Origin: Bacillus sp. BA3
Lineage (GTDB): Bacteria > Bacillota > Bacilli > Bacillales > DSM-1321
Assembly: GCA_002835675.1 (NCBI GenBank)
Contig: PIZR01000002.1
Span: 1,279,878-1,343,877 of the forward strand
Direction of reading: 5' to 3'
Length of the DNA: 64,000 nucleotides
The stretch's first letter is position 1, and each line of letters starts with the position of its first letter. Positions 33,338 to 42,685 of the stretch are shown here, piece after piece. The notes below the pieces were generated by a model that searched no databases, was not told where the DNA came from, and was given only the letters and a program-made list of their open reading frames with translations. A program made the position numbers and the translations under genes.

Positions 33338-33522
33338 GGGGACACCTTTTGTAGATTCTCTACATAAGCCGGGTTAGTCTTTATCAAATGGGATATATGC
33401 GCTAATTCGAATTTCTCATGCTTAGCATCAAAGGAAAGAAGTTCGGCTTTTAAATCATTTCTATAGATGTAAATAATTTTATATTCCCTTGATTTATAAA
33501 TAACTTTATCACCAATCTTCAT
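33322..33522 (-). CDS. Small hypothetical protein, 66 residues (SH3-like beta)
   Basis: MKIGDKVIYKSREYKIIYIY then ELLSFDAKHEKFELAHISHLIK: alternating beta strands with a 'GDKVIYKSREYKIIYIY' start that looks like a small SH3/KOW-like barrel. ATG 33522 has GAGGG upstream. No pathway can be assigned. It lies in the small-gene cluster between the exopolysaccharide operon and the AtxA-like regulator. Its 3' end overlaps the pseudogene. Confidence 0.55.
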   Translation of the reverse strand: MKIGDKVIYKSREYKIIYIYRNDLKAELLSFDAKHEKFELAHISHLIKTNPAYVENLQKVSPYENC

Positions 33523-33605
33523 AAGCACCCTCATTTCTATTGTGGATTTAAAAAGGCTCCCAAAAATGAAATCATTTTTAAAAGGTAAGGATGATATGGG
33601 GATTT

Positions 33606-33779
33606 TTATCCAGGATCTTTCTTTTTTAAAATGATGGTATGCAGTTCTATCGCTTTTATATTTTCAACCAGTCTTTTTCTTGTAAGCTCAATCTCTCTGA
33701 AATTCAAACCATTTCGGTTATTGGATAAACATACTAAATTGTCGATATCTTGATAAATCTGTTTAAATGTAATTCTCAT
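33606..33779 (-). CDS. Small hypothetical protein, 57 residues
   Basis: AAAGGAGG lies eleven bases before ATG and opens MRITFKQIYQDIDNLVCLSN, then NRNGLNFREIELTRKRLVEN and IKAIELHTIILKKKDPG. It is basic and looks like two helices with a loop. No membrane span. I do not recognise it. It is the gene immediately downstream of the exopolysaccharide operon, in the same direction, so it could be on its transcript. Confidence 0.5.
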   Translation of the reverse strand: MRITFKQIYQDIDNLVCLSNNRNGLNFREIELTRKRLVENIKAIELHTIILKKKDPG

Positions 33780-33892
33780 ATTTTGGTTTGCCTCCTTTTC
33801 ATTGTAAGAAAACGGGCTTTGGTATATCTGCTAAATGTGACTGCATGCAACAGTTCCTTTAATGAATTAACTCGTATCACACGACGAAAGAA

Positions 33893-35053
33893 TCATTGGG
33901 TTAATTTGGACGGTTCAAGTATTTCCTTTACAATTTCCACGACCCGCTCTTGATCTTCAAATGTCATACCCGAACCGGACGGCAAACATAAACCTTGTTC
34001 AAATAACATACTTGAAATGCTTTTATCGCCGCTTTCTGTAAAAAATGCTGCATTTTTAAAGACAGGCTGTAAATGTAATGGTTTCCATACTGGTCTGGAC
34101 TCAATATTTTCTGCTTCTAACGCATTAATCACGTCACTGGATCGTACTCCATTGATTTTGTCGTCTATTGTTAATGCGGTAAGCCAGCGATTCCCCATCG
34201 TATCTTTTAATTCAGGCATGAAGGTAATGCCAGGTATGTTCCCTAAAGATTTTTTATAACGATCAAAAATTTCTCTCCGAACTTTAACACGGTCATCCAA
34301 TACTTCTAATTGGGCACGGCCGATTCCAGCTAGAATATTGCTTAAACGATAGTTATATCCAATCGAGCTATGCTGATAATGAAGTGCTGCATCACGTGCT
34401 TGTGTAGATAGGAAGAGAGCCTTATGTAAGTATTCCTCGTTATTTGAAACCAGCATGCCCCCTCCAGAAGTTGTTATGATTTTATTTCCATTAAACGAAT
34501 AAATCCCTATATCACCAAACGCTCCTGTTTGCTTCCCCTTGTAAGATCCACCAAGGGATTCGGCCGCATCCTCTATTAAAGCAACCTTATATTTCCCGCA
34601 AATGCTCTTAATCTCATCTACCTTTGCACTTTGTCCAAATAGGTGGACCAAAATTACAGCTTTTGGAATTCTCCGATTTTTCCTCGCATATTCCAAAGCC
34701 AGTTCCAATGCCTTAGGTGACATATTCCATGTATCAGATTCAGAATCTATAAAAACAGGCTTCGCACCTTGATAGATGATAGGATTTGCACTGGCTATAA
34801 AAGTTAATGAAGAACAGAATACAGTATCACCAGTGGTGACTCCCAATACTTGCAATGCCAAATGAATGGCCGCAGTTCCTGAACTTACTGCCAACGCTCC
34901 CTTAGTGCCCGCATATTTGGCAAATTCGTCTTCCAAAGCTTTTACGTTCGGTCCTAGTGGCGCTATCCAATTTGTCTCGAACGCTTGTCTAATGTACATT
35001 TGTTCATTCCCACTCATATGAGGAGGCGAAAGATACAATCTTTTATTCTCCAT
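33893..35053 (-). CDS. DegT/DnrJ/EryC1-family sugar aminotransferase (EpsN/PglE-like)
   Basis: 386 residues. LYLSPPHMSGNEQMYIRQAFETNWIAPLGP is the PglE/EpsN N terminus. SSGTAAIHLALQVLG binds PLP phosphate, EDAAESLGG follows, and the Schiff-base Lys lies in IYSFNGNKIITTSGGGML. It should aminate UDP-4-keto-6-deoxy-GlcNAc to the 4-amino sugar, the step between the PglF-like dehydratase and the PglD-like acetyltransferase made in this operon. The ATG at 35053 follows AAGGAG. Confidence 0.9.
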   Translation of the reverse strand: MENKRLYLSPPHMSGNEQMYIRQAFETNWIAPLGPNVKALEDEFAKYAGTKGALAVSSGTAAIHLALQVLGVTTGDTVFCSSLTFIASANPIIYQGAKPVFIDSESDTWNMSPKALELALEYARKNRRIPKAVILVHLFGQSAKVDEIKSICGKYKVALIEDAAESLGGSYKGKQTGAFGDIGIYSFNGNKIITTSGGGMLVSNNEEYLHKALFLSTQARDAALHYQHSSIGYNYRLSNILAGIGRAQLEVLDDRVKVRREIFDRYKKSLGNIPGITFMPELKDTMGNRWLTALTIDDKINGVRSSDVINALEAENIESRPVWKPLHLQPVFKNAAFFTESGDKSISSMLFEQGLCLPSGSGMTFEDQERVVEIVKEILEPSKLTQ

Positions 35054-35068
35054 CCCACACACTCCTTA

Positions 35069-35689
35069 TTATATTATCCTAGCTGGGGACCCCACAGCGG
35101 TAGATGCATCAGAAATGTCTTTAATAACGGTTGACCCGGCACCAACCGTACACCATTCCCCTATCGTTATGCTTGGTATGACCGTAGATCCAGCTCCTAT
35201 CAAGCTACCAGTTCCTACCTTGACAGCTCCTGTCAGGGTAGCACTTGGTGCTATATGGATAAAGTCATCAAGATGGGTATCATGCTCAATGACTGAAGAC
35301 GTATTAACAATGACGTGATTCCCCACTTTAGCGCCAGCGTTCAAGACGACATTAGGCATAATGACCGTTCCTTTACCTATCGAAACATTTTTACCCACTA
35401 TAGCAGTTGGATGAATGACTGTCTCATAATCCATTACATCTAAATTCAGTTCGTTTACGATTTTTAATCTTAAATCGTTCCTGCCTATCGCAATAATTAC
35501 CTTATATTCAAAATGAATAAATAAGCTTCTATAGCTTAAGATGGGGCCAAAATATATATTTCCCTTTCTTTTCAGCACTTCGTATTGATCATCTAAAATA
35601 GCCATGAGCCGATATTCACCCATTGCTTCAACAATATCTTGAACAACTTTTGAGTGCCCGCCCGCACCGATTATTACGATTTTCTTCAA
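35069..35689 (-). CDS. PglD/EpsM-like sugar O/N-acetyltransferase
   Basis: 206 residues. An N-terminal Rossmann-like domain (KKIVIIGAGGHSKVVQDIVE) binds the nucleotide sugar, and a left-handed beta-helix of hexapeptide repeats (IHPTAIVGKNVSIGKGTVIM; HIAPSATLTGAVKVGTGSLIG) binds acetyl-CoA. The catalytic His is probably in SSVIEHDTHLDDFIHIAP. It should N-acetylate the 4-amino sugar to give UDP-N,N'-diacetylbacillosamine. TTG start. It lies 15 bases before the aminotransferase gene. Confidence 0.88.
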   Translation of the reverse strand: MKKIVIIGAGGHSKVVQDIVEAMGEYRLMAILDDQYEVLKRKGNIYFGPILSYRSLFIHFEYKVIIAIGRNDLRLKIVNELNLDVMDYETVIHPTAIVGKNVSIGKGTVIMPNVVLNAGAKVGNHVIVNTSSVIEHDTHLDDFIHIAPSATLTGAVKVGTGSLIGAGSTVIPSITIGEWCTVGAGSTVIKDISDASTAVGSPARII

Positions 35690-35771
35690 TTCAAATCACT
35701 TCTCACATCATTAAATTTGGGGTTTCCGTTTCCTCGAGATGGTAAATCTTAAATCAATATCATTCATCCCA

Positions 35772-36356
35772 TTATCCAACAAATTTTTGGGTTGTGACAT
35801 GTCCTTCCTGGGTAACGGCTTCTTGTTTACATACCTTAATCAAGGTAAGGTATAAGATCTTCATATCCAGTAAAAAGGATTGATTTTCAACGTACCAGAC
35901 ATCAAGCTCAAACTTTTTCTCCCACGAGATTGCATTTCGCCCATTCACTTGGGCCCACCCCGTCATTCCAGGCCGGACATCATGCCTCCTTGCTTGTTCG
36001 AAAGTATATAATGGGAGATATTCCATTAATAATGGCCGTGGGCCTACAAAACTCACATCGCCTTTCATGACATTAAATAATTGAGGTAATTCATCTAAAC
36101 TTAATTTTCTAAGTAATTTCCCAAAATCAGTTAATCTCTTCTCATCAGGAATCAAATCCCCTTTTTCATCTTTTTCATCTGTCATCGTTCTGAACTTATA
36201 CAAATAAAATGGTTTGCTATTAAATCCTGGCCGCTCCTGCTTAAAAATGACAGGTGAACCTAATTTTAAACGGATTAGGATGACGATAAACAGCATAAGA
36301 AGTGAACAGGATATAAGCGCCAGACAAGATATCAAAAATTCAAAAGCCCGTTTCAT
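35772..36356 (-). CDS. EpsL/PglC-type initiating sugar-phosphate transferase
   Basis: 194 residues from ATG 36356 (GGGAGG upstream). One N-terminal membrane hairpin is followed by the bacterial sugar-transferase domain: [27 protein letters not shown], the catalytic DELPQLFNV, and [13 protein letters not shown], then [14 protein letters not shown]. It joins the phospho-sugar to undecaprenyl phosphate and starts glycan assembly. Upstream is a 245-bp gap after the dehydratase gene, which holds no clear gene, though a 23-codon fragment resembles part of a MerR-type HTH. Confidence 0.9.
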   Translation of the reverse strand: MKRAFEFLISCLALISCSLLMLFIVILIRLKLGSPVIFKQERPGFNSKPFYLYKFRTMTDEKDEKGDLIPDEKRLTDFGKLLRKLSLDELPQLFNVMKGDVSFVGPRPLLMEYLPLYTFEQARRHDVRPGMTGWAQVNGRNAISWEKKFELDVWYVENQSFLLDMKILYLTLIKVCKQEAVTQEGHVTTQKFVG

Positions 36357-36603
36357 TTTTTCCTCCCAAATTATCATTGTGTATCGTTATCAAGTAACGA
36401 AGGAATTCTTCAGATAGCTATACAGAATTCTAGTGATTAATTGAAAATTTCTTCGCATCTATTATTCTTACTTCTCTTTAACATTTTTTAAAAGGTGAAT
36501 ATATTGCCCAATTTCCTTCATTGAAAAACGCAAATCATCAAAATTGTGACACTTGCTTTACTTTTTCTGTTAATTGCTAACATCACCCGGATTTGAGGCA
36601 TTA

Positions 36604-38415
36604 TCACGGTATGGGAATTTTGTTATTCTTCCTGTAATTCGCCAAATTCAGCATTCTATCTTTTAACGTTTCTTCGCTCATGTCTTCATATGTTGTGATA
36701 ATCTCTTTTATCGCTTTCCAATTTACTTCTCTTGGTTTTCCAATATGGATTTGCGGGTAAATCTGATTCAAGTAAACTTCGTCTTCCCCAAGCAATTCTT
36801 CGTATAATTTTTCACCTGGCCGGATTCCAGTATAAGTTATTCCAATTTCTTCAACGCTGTAACCTGACAGTTGGATAAGCTTTTTAGCGAAATCGACAAT
36901 TTTGACCGGTTCGCCCATATCAAGTACGAATACCTCTCCTCCTTTGGCCAGGACCCCTGCCTGAATGACTAATCTTGAAGCTTCCGGAATTGTCATGAAA
37001 TAGCGAATCATATCCGGATGAGTGACTGTCAAAGGTCCCCCTTTTTTTATTTGTTTTTTAAAGAGTGGGATTACGCTGCCATTGCTGCCAAGGACATTTC
37101 CAAATCGGACCGTTACAAATTTAGTATGACTAGACAAACTCTTATACCAGATCATCATCTCGGCCAAACATTTAGAGGCACCCATTATACTTGTCGGATT
37201 TACGGCTTTATCTGACGAAACCATGACAAAAATATTAACCATGCCAGCCTCTGATGCCTCGGCAACATTCATCGTGCCTATCATGTTATTTTTCACCGCT
37301 TCTTTAGGGTTGGACTCCATAAGCGGTACATGTTTATGGGCGGCTGCATGGTAGACGATATTAGGCCGATGATGGTCGATTACCTGAAACATCCTCCGGC
37401 GGTCCTGAATGTCTGCAATTTCGGTCACGATCTCAATTGTATCTGCATAAGCCTCTCGCAATTCCAACTCGATCGCATAAATGCTGTTTTCACCATGCCC
37501 GAGCAATACAATTTTAGCTGGATTATACTTCATGATCTGACGACAGATTTCCGATCCAATTGAACCGCCGGCACCAGTTACTAAAATAGTGCTATCAACA
37601 ATCTTTTCTAAAATCCCTTTATCATCAAGTTGAACGGGTAAGCGACCCAATAAGTCTTCCATCTGGATATCCTGCAATTGATTAATTGGAACCTTGCCTT
37701 GAACAATCGCTTCCAGGCTAGGGACAATTTGAGTCTTTTTGTAAGTTTTGGTACATTCCGAAAATATGGAATTTATTTCTTCTCTTTTCAAAGAAGGAAT
37801 CGCAATCACGATATGTTCGATCTTGTATTGTTCAACCACTTGAGAAATATCTTTTGTTGCTGCTACAACTGGTATATTGAAGATTTCTAAACTAAGCTTC
37901 GCTTTATCATCATCAACGAATGCAACCGGGACTAAGTCTATATTGCTGGATTTTAACAATCGACTCGTTATCATCGTCCCTGCAGACCCCGCTCCAACGA
38001 TCAACGTTCTTTTTTTATTGGGTGATTGCTTAATGTATCGTTCAAAATAGATCCTCCATGCCAAACGTGAGCACCCAATCATGGCAATATATAGAATACA
38101 AGTAATGAAAAGCTCTCTAATATATAGAAAATGGGTAAAGTATAGCTGAAAGGCGGCAGTAATCGTAATAGAAAAGGCCGTTACTTTGAATATATTGAAC
38201 ATTTCCTTGATACTGGCGTATTCCCAAGCCTTTTTATAGAGTTTTAAATAAGCAGTGAAGAAATAATGACACATAAGCAAAATAAGTGTAATTGTCATTA
38301 TAAATGCCGATATTTCATTATACGGATGTAATAACCAATAACTTAAAAATACAGCCGTCACAACAATCACAGCGTCCAGTAAGACTAATGTGAAAAGCCG
38401 GTTATAATATGTCAA
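36604..38415 (-). CDS. EpsC/PglF-type UDP-GlcNAc 4,6-dehydratase (polysaccharide biosynthesis)
   Basis: 603 residues. Four N-terminal membrane helices lead into a first Rossmann domain (TLIVGAGSAGTMITSRLL), then a second, catalytic one (TILVTGAGGSIGSEICRQIMKYNP). HAAAHKHVPLMESNP, NNMIGTMNVAEAS and VSSDKAVNPTSIMGASK follow, with a Met replacing the SDR Tyr as in this family. It makes UDP-4-keto-6-deoxy sugar from UDP-GlcNAc. TTG start with GGGGAGA upstream. It is preceded by 26 bases by the phosphatase gene. Confidence 0.92.
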   Translation of the reverse strand: MTYYNRLFTLVLLDAVIVVTAVFLSYWLLHPYNEISAFIMTITLILLMCHYFFTAYLKLYKKAWEYASIKEMFNIFKVTAFSITITAAFQLYFTHFLYIRELFITCILYIAMIGCSRLAWRIYFERYIKQSPNKKRTLIVGAGSAGTMITSRLLKSSNIDLVPVAFVDDDKAKLSLEIFNIPVVAATKDISQVVEQYKIEHIVIAIPSLKREEINSIFSECTKTYKKTQIVPSLEAIVQGKVPINQLQDIQMEDLLGRLPVQLDDKGILEKIVDSTILVTGAGGSIGSEICRQIMKYNPAKIVLLGHGENSIYAIELELREAYADTIEIVTEIADIQDRRRMFQVIDHHRPNIVYHAAAHKHVPLMESNPKEAVKNNMIGTMNVAEASEAGMVNIFVMVSSDKAVNPTSIMGASKCLAEMMIWYKSLSSHTKFVTVRFGNVLGSNGSVIPLFKKQIKKGGPLTVTHPDMIRYFMTIPEASRLVIQAGVLAKGGEVFVLDMGEPVKIVDFAKKLIQLSGYSVEEIGITYTGIRPGEKLYEELLGEDEVYLNQIYPQIHIGKPREVNWKAIKEIITTYEDMSEETLKDRMLNLANYRKNNKIPIP

Positions 38416-38441
38416 ATCTACTTCTCCCCATATTAATATTT

Positions 38442-39173
38442 TTAGTCAAACAAGAGTTCTTTAACTTTCATCCCGTACAAAACATTCTCGGCATTTTCAT
38501 TAAAGGCATCGACTATTTCTTGACCGAAATTCTTCTCAATCAACTTATGTGCTTCCCTGAGTTGAAAACCTCTGTTTCCAACATTATGAGCATCTGATGC
38601 AATAAAATGAGTAAGGCCTGATTGAACTAAATATTTGGAAAACCTTTTTGTTCTCCAGCCGAATTTGCCCGTGATGCTCCCTGCAGTTATTTGTGAATAA
38701 ACACCCTTCCAAATCAGTTCTTTTAGAAGTTGCGGATTTTTTATTATTTCCAAATTCCGCTCTGGATGAGCAATGATCGGTGTCATCCTTTTCATTTGCA
38801 GATCATAAATTAATCGTTCCGTATACACTGGCACATGGTTTGAAGGCAGTTCGAGAAGGATGTACTGCGAACCATTCAAGCCCATGATTTCATTATTGTC
38901 ATAATCATCCGAAAGTTCATCGGATATCCTTATTTCCTGCCCAGGCCATACTTTTAGCGGGATATCCAGGTCATCTAGCACTAGGTTTAATTTTGCAGTT
39001 TCATTCACGACCATTTCCTTATCATTTTCATATATCCCCTTATTATAATGAGGGGTTGCTATGATGTTGGAAATTCCTTGTTCTACAGCTTTTCTCGCCA
39101 TTTCAATACTTTCATGGATATCTCCAGCACCATCATCCATCTTCGGTAAAATATGACTATGAATATCAATCAT
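38442..39173 (-). CDS. YwqE/CpsB-type protein-tyrosine phosphatase
   Basis: 243 residues of the PHP type. Metal ligands are visible in MIDIHSHILPKMDDGAGD, ATPHYNKG, ELPSNHVP, IAHPERN and FIASDAHNVGNRGF. Such Mn-dependent phosphatases remove phosphate from the tyrosine kinase encoded upstream and set capsule chain length or activity. The order modulator-kinase-phosphatase matches B. subtilis ywqC-ywqD-ywqE. AGAGGG precedes the ATG. Confidence 0.92.
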   Translation of the reverse strand: MIDIHSHILPKMDDGAGDIHESIEMARKAVEQGISNIIATPHYNKGIYENDKEMVVNETAKLNLVLDDLDIPLKVWPGQEIRISDELSDDYDNNEIMGLNGSQYILLELPSNHVPVYTERLIYDLQMKRMTPIIAHPERNLEIIKNPQLLKELIWKGVYSQITAGSITGKFGWRTKRFSKYLVQSGLTHFIASDAHNVGNRGFQLREAHKLIEKNFGQEIVDAFNENAENVLYGMKVKELLFD

Positions 39174-39234
39174 CGTTATCCCTCTTTTTCCTAACCACGA
39201 ATGCTAAACTTATACAACTTCCAAACTACATATT

Positions 39235-39933
39235 TTATTTACCATAGTAGTAGTATTCGTCAGGATATTTTTGTTTTTTCTTATTTAGGATTGCACCCAA
39301 AAGCTTTGCATTTGCATTCTCAAGTAATTCCTTCGCTTTTTGTGCTTGCTGTATTTCAGTGCTTCCGCTGCTCACCACCAAAACCACGCCGTCTGTCATA
39401 CTCGCTAGTACTTGAGCATCTGTGACTGCATTAACAGGCGGTGTGTCCAGAATTACTAAATCATAATTTAGCTTTGCTTCATCCAGCACTGTCACCATTC
39501 CGTTAGACCCAAGCAACTCCGATGGGTTTGGGGGGATTGGCCCACTTGTCAGCACATCTAAATTAGGGTAAAAGGAAGGTTGTACAGCATCGAGTAATTG
39601 ATTTTGCTTTGATATGATATTCGTTAACCCCAAGTAGTTCTCCATATTAAAGTTAGTATGAACACTAGGCTTTCTCAAATCTGCATCTATGATGAGAACG
39701 CGTTTCCCTTGCTGAGCAAAAACTGCTGCGACATTGATTGAAGTCGTCGATTTTCCTTCACCTGCATTTGCAGAGGTGAAAATCATCGTCTTTATGTCTT
39801 TTTCCACAGCGGAAAATTGAAGGTTCGTTCGAATTGTCCTATATTGCTCCACAACAGGTGACTTCGATTTCAACATGGAAATACTGCTTCTTTTTTTAAT
39901 CTCCGTCTTTTTATGCCGTTTATCGCGTGTCAA
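39235..39933 (-). CDS. YwqD/CpsD-type bacterial tyrosine kinase
   Basis: 232 residues from TTG 39933, which has AGAGG upstream (the in-frame GTG at 39942 overlaps that site). KSPVVEQYRTIRTNLQFS is the family head. Walker A is SANAGEGKST, Walker A' LIIDADLRKP and Walker B LVILDTPPV. The C-terminal tail YPDEYYYYG is the autophosphorylated tyrosine cluster. It depends on the membrane modulator next door and regulates polysaccharide synthesis, and possibly the sugar dehydrogenase in the operon. Confidence 0.93.
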   Translation of the reverse strand: MTRDKRHKKTEIKKRSSISMLKSKSPVVEQYRTIRTNLQFSAVEKDIKTMIFTSANAGEGKSTTSINVAAVFAQQGKRVLIIDADLRKPSVHTNFNMENYLGLTNIISKQNQLLDAVQPSFYPNLDVLTSGPIPPNPSELLGSNGMVTVLDEAKLNYDLVILDTPPVNAVTDAQVLASMTDGVVLVVSSGSTEIQQAQKAKELLENANAKLLGAILNKKKQKYPDEYYYYGK

Positions 39934-39965
39934 GCTTTTCACCTCTTGAGGTTGTAATTACACTA

Positions 39966-40658
39966 TCATTTCCGTTTTTTTTTATTTTCCATTAAATTCA
40001 CGATGCCTAGCATCGGAATCTTTAAATGTTCTTCAATATCAGACTCAACTTTGATTGTTTTGTCGAAAAATTCGATCATTAATGTAAGAAATAAACTTAT
40101 GATTAACCCTGCAAAACATGCAACGATCGTATTCATGATCGGGTTCGGTTTTATAGGTGAGGAATTATCTCCTATAGTTGCTTTGGATAAGACATTGACA
40201 TTGTCCACATTCATAAGCGTTTTTATTTCATCTTGGAATATGTCCGTAATTGCACTGGCGACACTAACGGTAATTTTAGGGTCAGCCCCCTCAACTTTAA
40301 TGGTGAAAATTTGTGAATTCCCATTACTTACAATTTTGATTTGTTCCGATAATGCTGTATTTGATATATCAAGATTCAGTCGTTCTTTGACTTTTTCTAA
40401 CATCATCGGACTTTTTATGATTTCGCTGTACGTTTCAATCAATTGAATATTGGTTTGAATCTCACCTACATTGTAAAGTTCTGACTTTTCTTTAGATTGA
40501 TTGACTAAGATTTGTGTAGAAGCTTGGTAAACAGGTGAAAGAATGAAAAAGCTAACGATTCCCGTCATTGCCGTTAATAAGGTTGTGATGATAATAATGA
40601 GCACGATGCGTTTTTTCACCATTTGAAAAAGATCTTTTATATTGAGTGTCTCCGCCAT
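39966..40658 (-). CDS. YwqC/Wzz-type kinase modulator and chain-length protein
   Basis: 230 residues with two membrane helices (about 19-42 and 178-200) around an external helical domain, the Wzz/YveK arrangement. The C-terminal tail VESDIEEHLKIPMLGIVNLMENKKKRK enters the cytoplasm and would activate the kinase encoded next. GGAGTTGA precedes the ATG. Confidence 0.9.
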   Translation of the reverse strand: MAETLNIKDLFQMVKKRIVLIIIITTLLTAMTGIVSFFILSPVYQASTQILVNQSKEKSELYNVGEIQTNIQLIETYSEIIKSPMMLEKVKERLNLDISNTALSEQIKIVSNGNSQIFTIKVEGADPKITVSVASAITDIFQDEIKTLMNVDNVNVLSKATIGDNSSPIKPNPIMNTIVACFAGLIISLFLTLMIEFFDKTIKVESDIEEHLKIPMLGIVNLMENKKKRK

Positions 40659-40716
40659 TCAATCAACTCCAATCCATCTTTAAACCTTTTCGTTTGTCAC
40701 TTTTTTTGTTCTCGGC

Positions 40717-42072
40717 CTATAATTTTATGACCTTATCAGAAAGCAATCCATTTTCCTCCATCACATTTTTGGAATCGAATATTAATGAAGCATGATCATG
40801 GACACTTTTCCAGTCAAAACAATTGTGTGGTGTTCCGATGACAACTAAATCGGCTTTTTGAAGAATGGCAGCATCGTATTTTTCCACCTGTAGAACCTGT
40901 TCATTGATTCGGATTTCTTTAGCATAGGGTTCGATTACGGTTAGATTCCGGACCTTGTTTTGTAATCGTTCAAGTAAGCGGACGACCGGGCTTTCCCTTA
41001 AATCACCAATATCACTTTTGTAAGTTGCACCTAAAACCACAATATGTGAGTGTTTCATGAGCTTGTCATTGGCTGCAAGCAATTCAAGTATGCGGTTATA
41101 TGAATAGTGAACCATTCCGTCATTGATATCCCCTGCCAGTTCAATCATTTTTGTCCGATGACCATGTTCTTTTGCCTTATAGAGCAAGTAGTATGGATCT
41201 ACCGGAATGCAATGTCCCCCGACACCAATGCCTGGGGTGAATTTCATGAACCCGTATGGTTTTGAAGAAGCCGCATTGATCGTTTCCCATATATCAATTT
41301 CCAACTCATTGCATAGTACCGTCATTTCATTGACCAAAGCCATGTTAATCCATCGAAAAGTGTTCTCAAAGATTTTGCTTAATTCTGCAACACGAACCCC
41401 CTTAACACGATGAGCTGTCGAACCGATGAACTTGCACGCTAGGTCTGTACAGGTTTCCGTCATCCCCCCAATAACTTTTGGCGTGTTGCTTATATTAAAA
41501 CTTTTATTTCCTGGATCTATTCTTTCCGGGGAATAAGCTACAAAAAGGTTCTCACCTATCACATATCCCCTATCTGTCAATGGTGTACAGATATACTCTT
41601 CTGTCGTTCCTGGGTATGTTGTACTTTCCAAAATAACCATTGTACCTTCATTCGCATGTTCAGCGACAATGTTCCCTACATCCCTCACATACGAGATATC
41701 AGGTTCCTTCAACTTATTAACTGGGGTCGGGACACAAATCAAAAGGACATTCATGTCTCCTAGCTGCTTCATATCCGTCGTCGCTGTAAACCGCTTTTGG
41801 TTTATCAAATCTCTAAGCCCGTCATTATCTACATCATTGATATAGTTGATTCCGCTATTTAAACTTTCCACTTTTGTCTCAGAGACATCGAATCCTGTCA
41901 CCGTATAACCTTTAGATGCATAATGGCAAGCAGTTGGGAGACCAACATAACCCAATCCAATCACTCCGACTTTAGCCGTCTTGTTCTTTAATTCTCTTTG
42001 CAGAGCAGATTTGTGCGAGTATTGGGCAGTATTTTTTTGTTGTTGCCTTTCTTGCGTTGTCGCTGTTATCAT
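40717..42072 (-). CDS. UDP-sugar 6-dehydrogenase (WecC/UDP-ManNAc-type), first gene of the exopolysaccharide operon
   Basis: 451 residues. AKVGVIGLGYVGLPTACHYASKGYTVTGFD is the NAD-binding site. STTYPGTTEEYI, AYSPERIDPGN and FENTFRWINMALVNEM follow, and the catalytic Cys is in GIGVGGHCIPVDPYYL. It oxidises UDP-ManNAc or a similar HexNAc to the uronic acid; its features look closer to WecC/WbpA than to UDP-glucose dehydrogenases of the YwqF type, which is a judgement by eye. A 25-residue polar head precedes the core. GGAGGAG lies before the ATG. The modulator gene follows by 58 bases. Confidence 0.88.
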   Translation of the reverse strand: MITATTQERQQQKNTAQYSHKSALQRELKNKTAKVGVIGLGYVGLPTACHYASKGYTVTGFDVSETKVESLNSGINYINDVDNDGLRDLINQKRFTATTDMKQLGDMNVLLICVPTPVNKLKEPDISYVRDVGNIVAEHANEGTMVILESTTYPGTTEEYICTPLTDRGYVIGENLFVAYSPERIDPGNKSFNISNTPKVIGGMTETCTDLACKFIGSTAHRVKGVRVAELSKIFENTFRWINMALVNEMTVLCNELEIDIWETINAASSKPYGFMKFTPGIGVGGHCIPVDPYYLLYKAKEHGHRTKMIELAGDINDGMVHYSYNRILELLAANDKLMKHSHIVVLGATYKSDIGDLRESPVVRLLERLQNKVRNLTVIEPYAKEIRINEQVLQVEKYDAAILQKADLVVIGTPHNCFDWKSVHDHASLIFDSKNVMEENGLLSDKVIKL

Positions 42073-42607
42073 GATTCAACTCCTCCATTTCCTTATCAGA
42101 ACATAACGAACATTTAAATTATTAGGCCACAATGAAAATTCACTACAAAAAACCAGCAAATTCCTAACGCTATCTTTCTTAATCAGCAAAGTTGACCAGA
42201 TATATCATTTTTTATGAATGAAATACCTAGAGTTCCGCCTTGAAAAGTCGCCTTGTAAGTTTCCCGTTAATTTTTATCGTCAGCATTAATAAATTATCAT
42301 AATTATTTTTGTTGCTGGTTCCAGATTTCGAATGAAGCGTTCTGTTTTTGATTCATCTACCCTATTTAACCAGAATCACCTGTTCTTTTGACGTGAGTTA
42401 CAAGTGCATGGTTAGGGTAAAACTCTGTTTTTAGCCAAAACACCTATTTTCATAATTAAATATCTCATTTTGATTCAAAACTTAATCCCACGCATTTCAC
42501 ATTTATAATGGACGTCCCTCAAAATAAATTAGCAATCAGCTTATAAAAACGAACATAGTCTTTTTCTATCCATACTCCATTCTTCTTATCGTTCAGGAAA
42601 TACAAAT
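42073..42607. other. Long leader/promoter region of the exopolysaccharide operon
   Basis: About 535 bases without an ORF that has a start site. It includes an inverted pair TACCCTATTTAACC / GGTTAGGGTA (about 42358-42420) that encloses GACGTGAGTT. It is a reasonable place for the operon's promoter and for an AtxA-like regulator to act. Confidence 0.4.
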
Positions 42608-42651
42608 CCCCCGATTGAATGACCTTTAACCAGGGGGGCATTCATCGGGGG
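42608..42651 (-). terminator. Terminator-like hairpin of the lipoprotein gene
   Basis: CCCCCGATTGAATG and CATTCATCGGGGG pair with one bulge around a 17-base loop. The T run is weak (ATTTGTATTT on the leftward strand). Confidence 0.65.
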
Positions 42652-42685
42652 AACTCCAATGTTCAGTTAAAATGTAAATTACATA

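Noticed and set aside
42073-42607. EAR-type anti-termination element of the eps operon
   Set aside because: I could not recognise its conserved elements here, nor between the kinase and dehydratase genes where it lies in B. subtilis.
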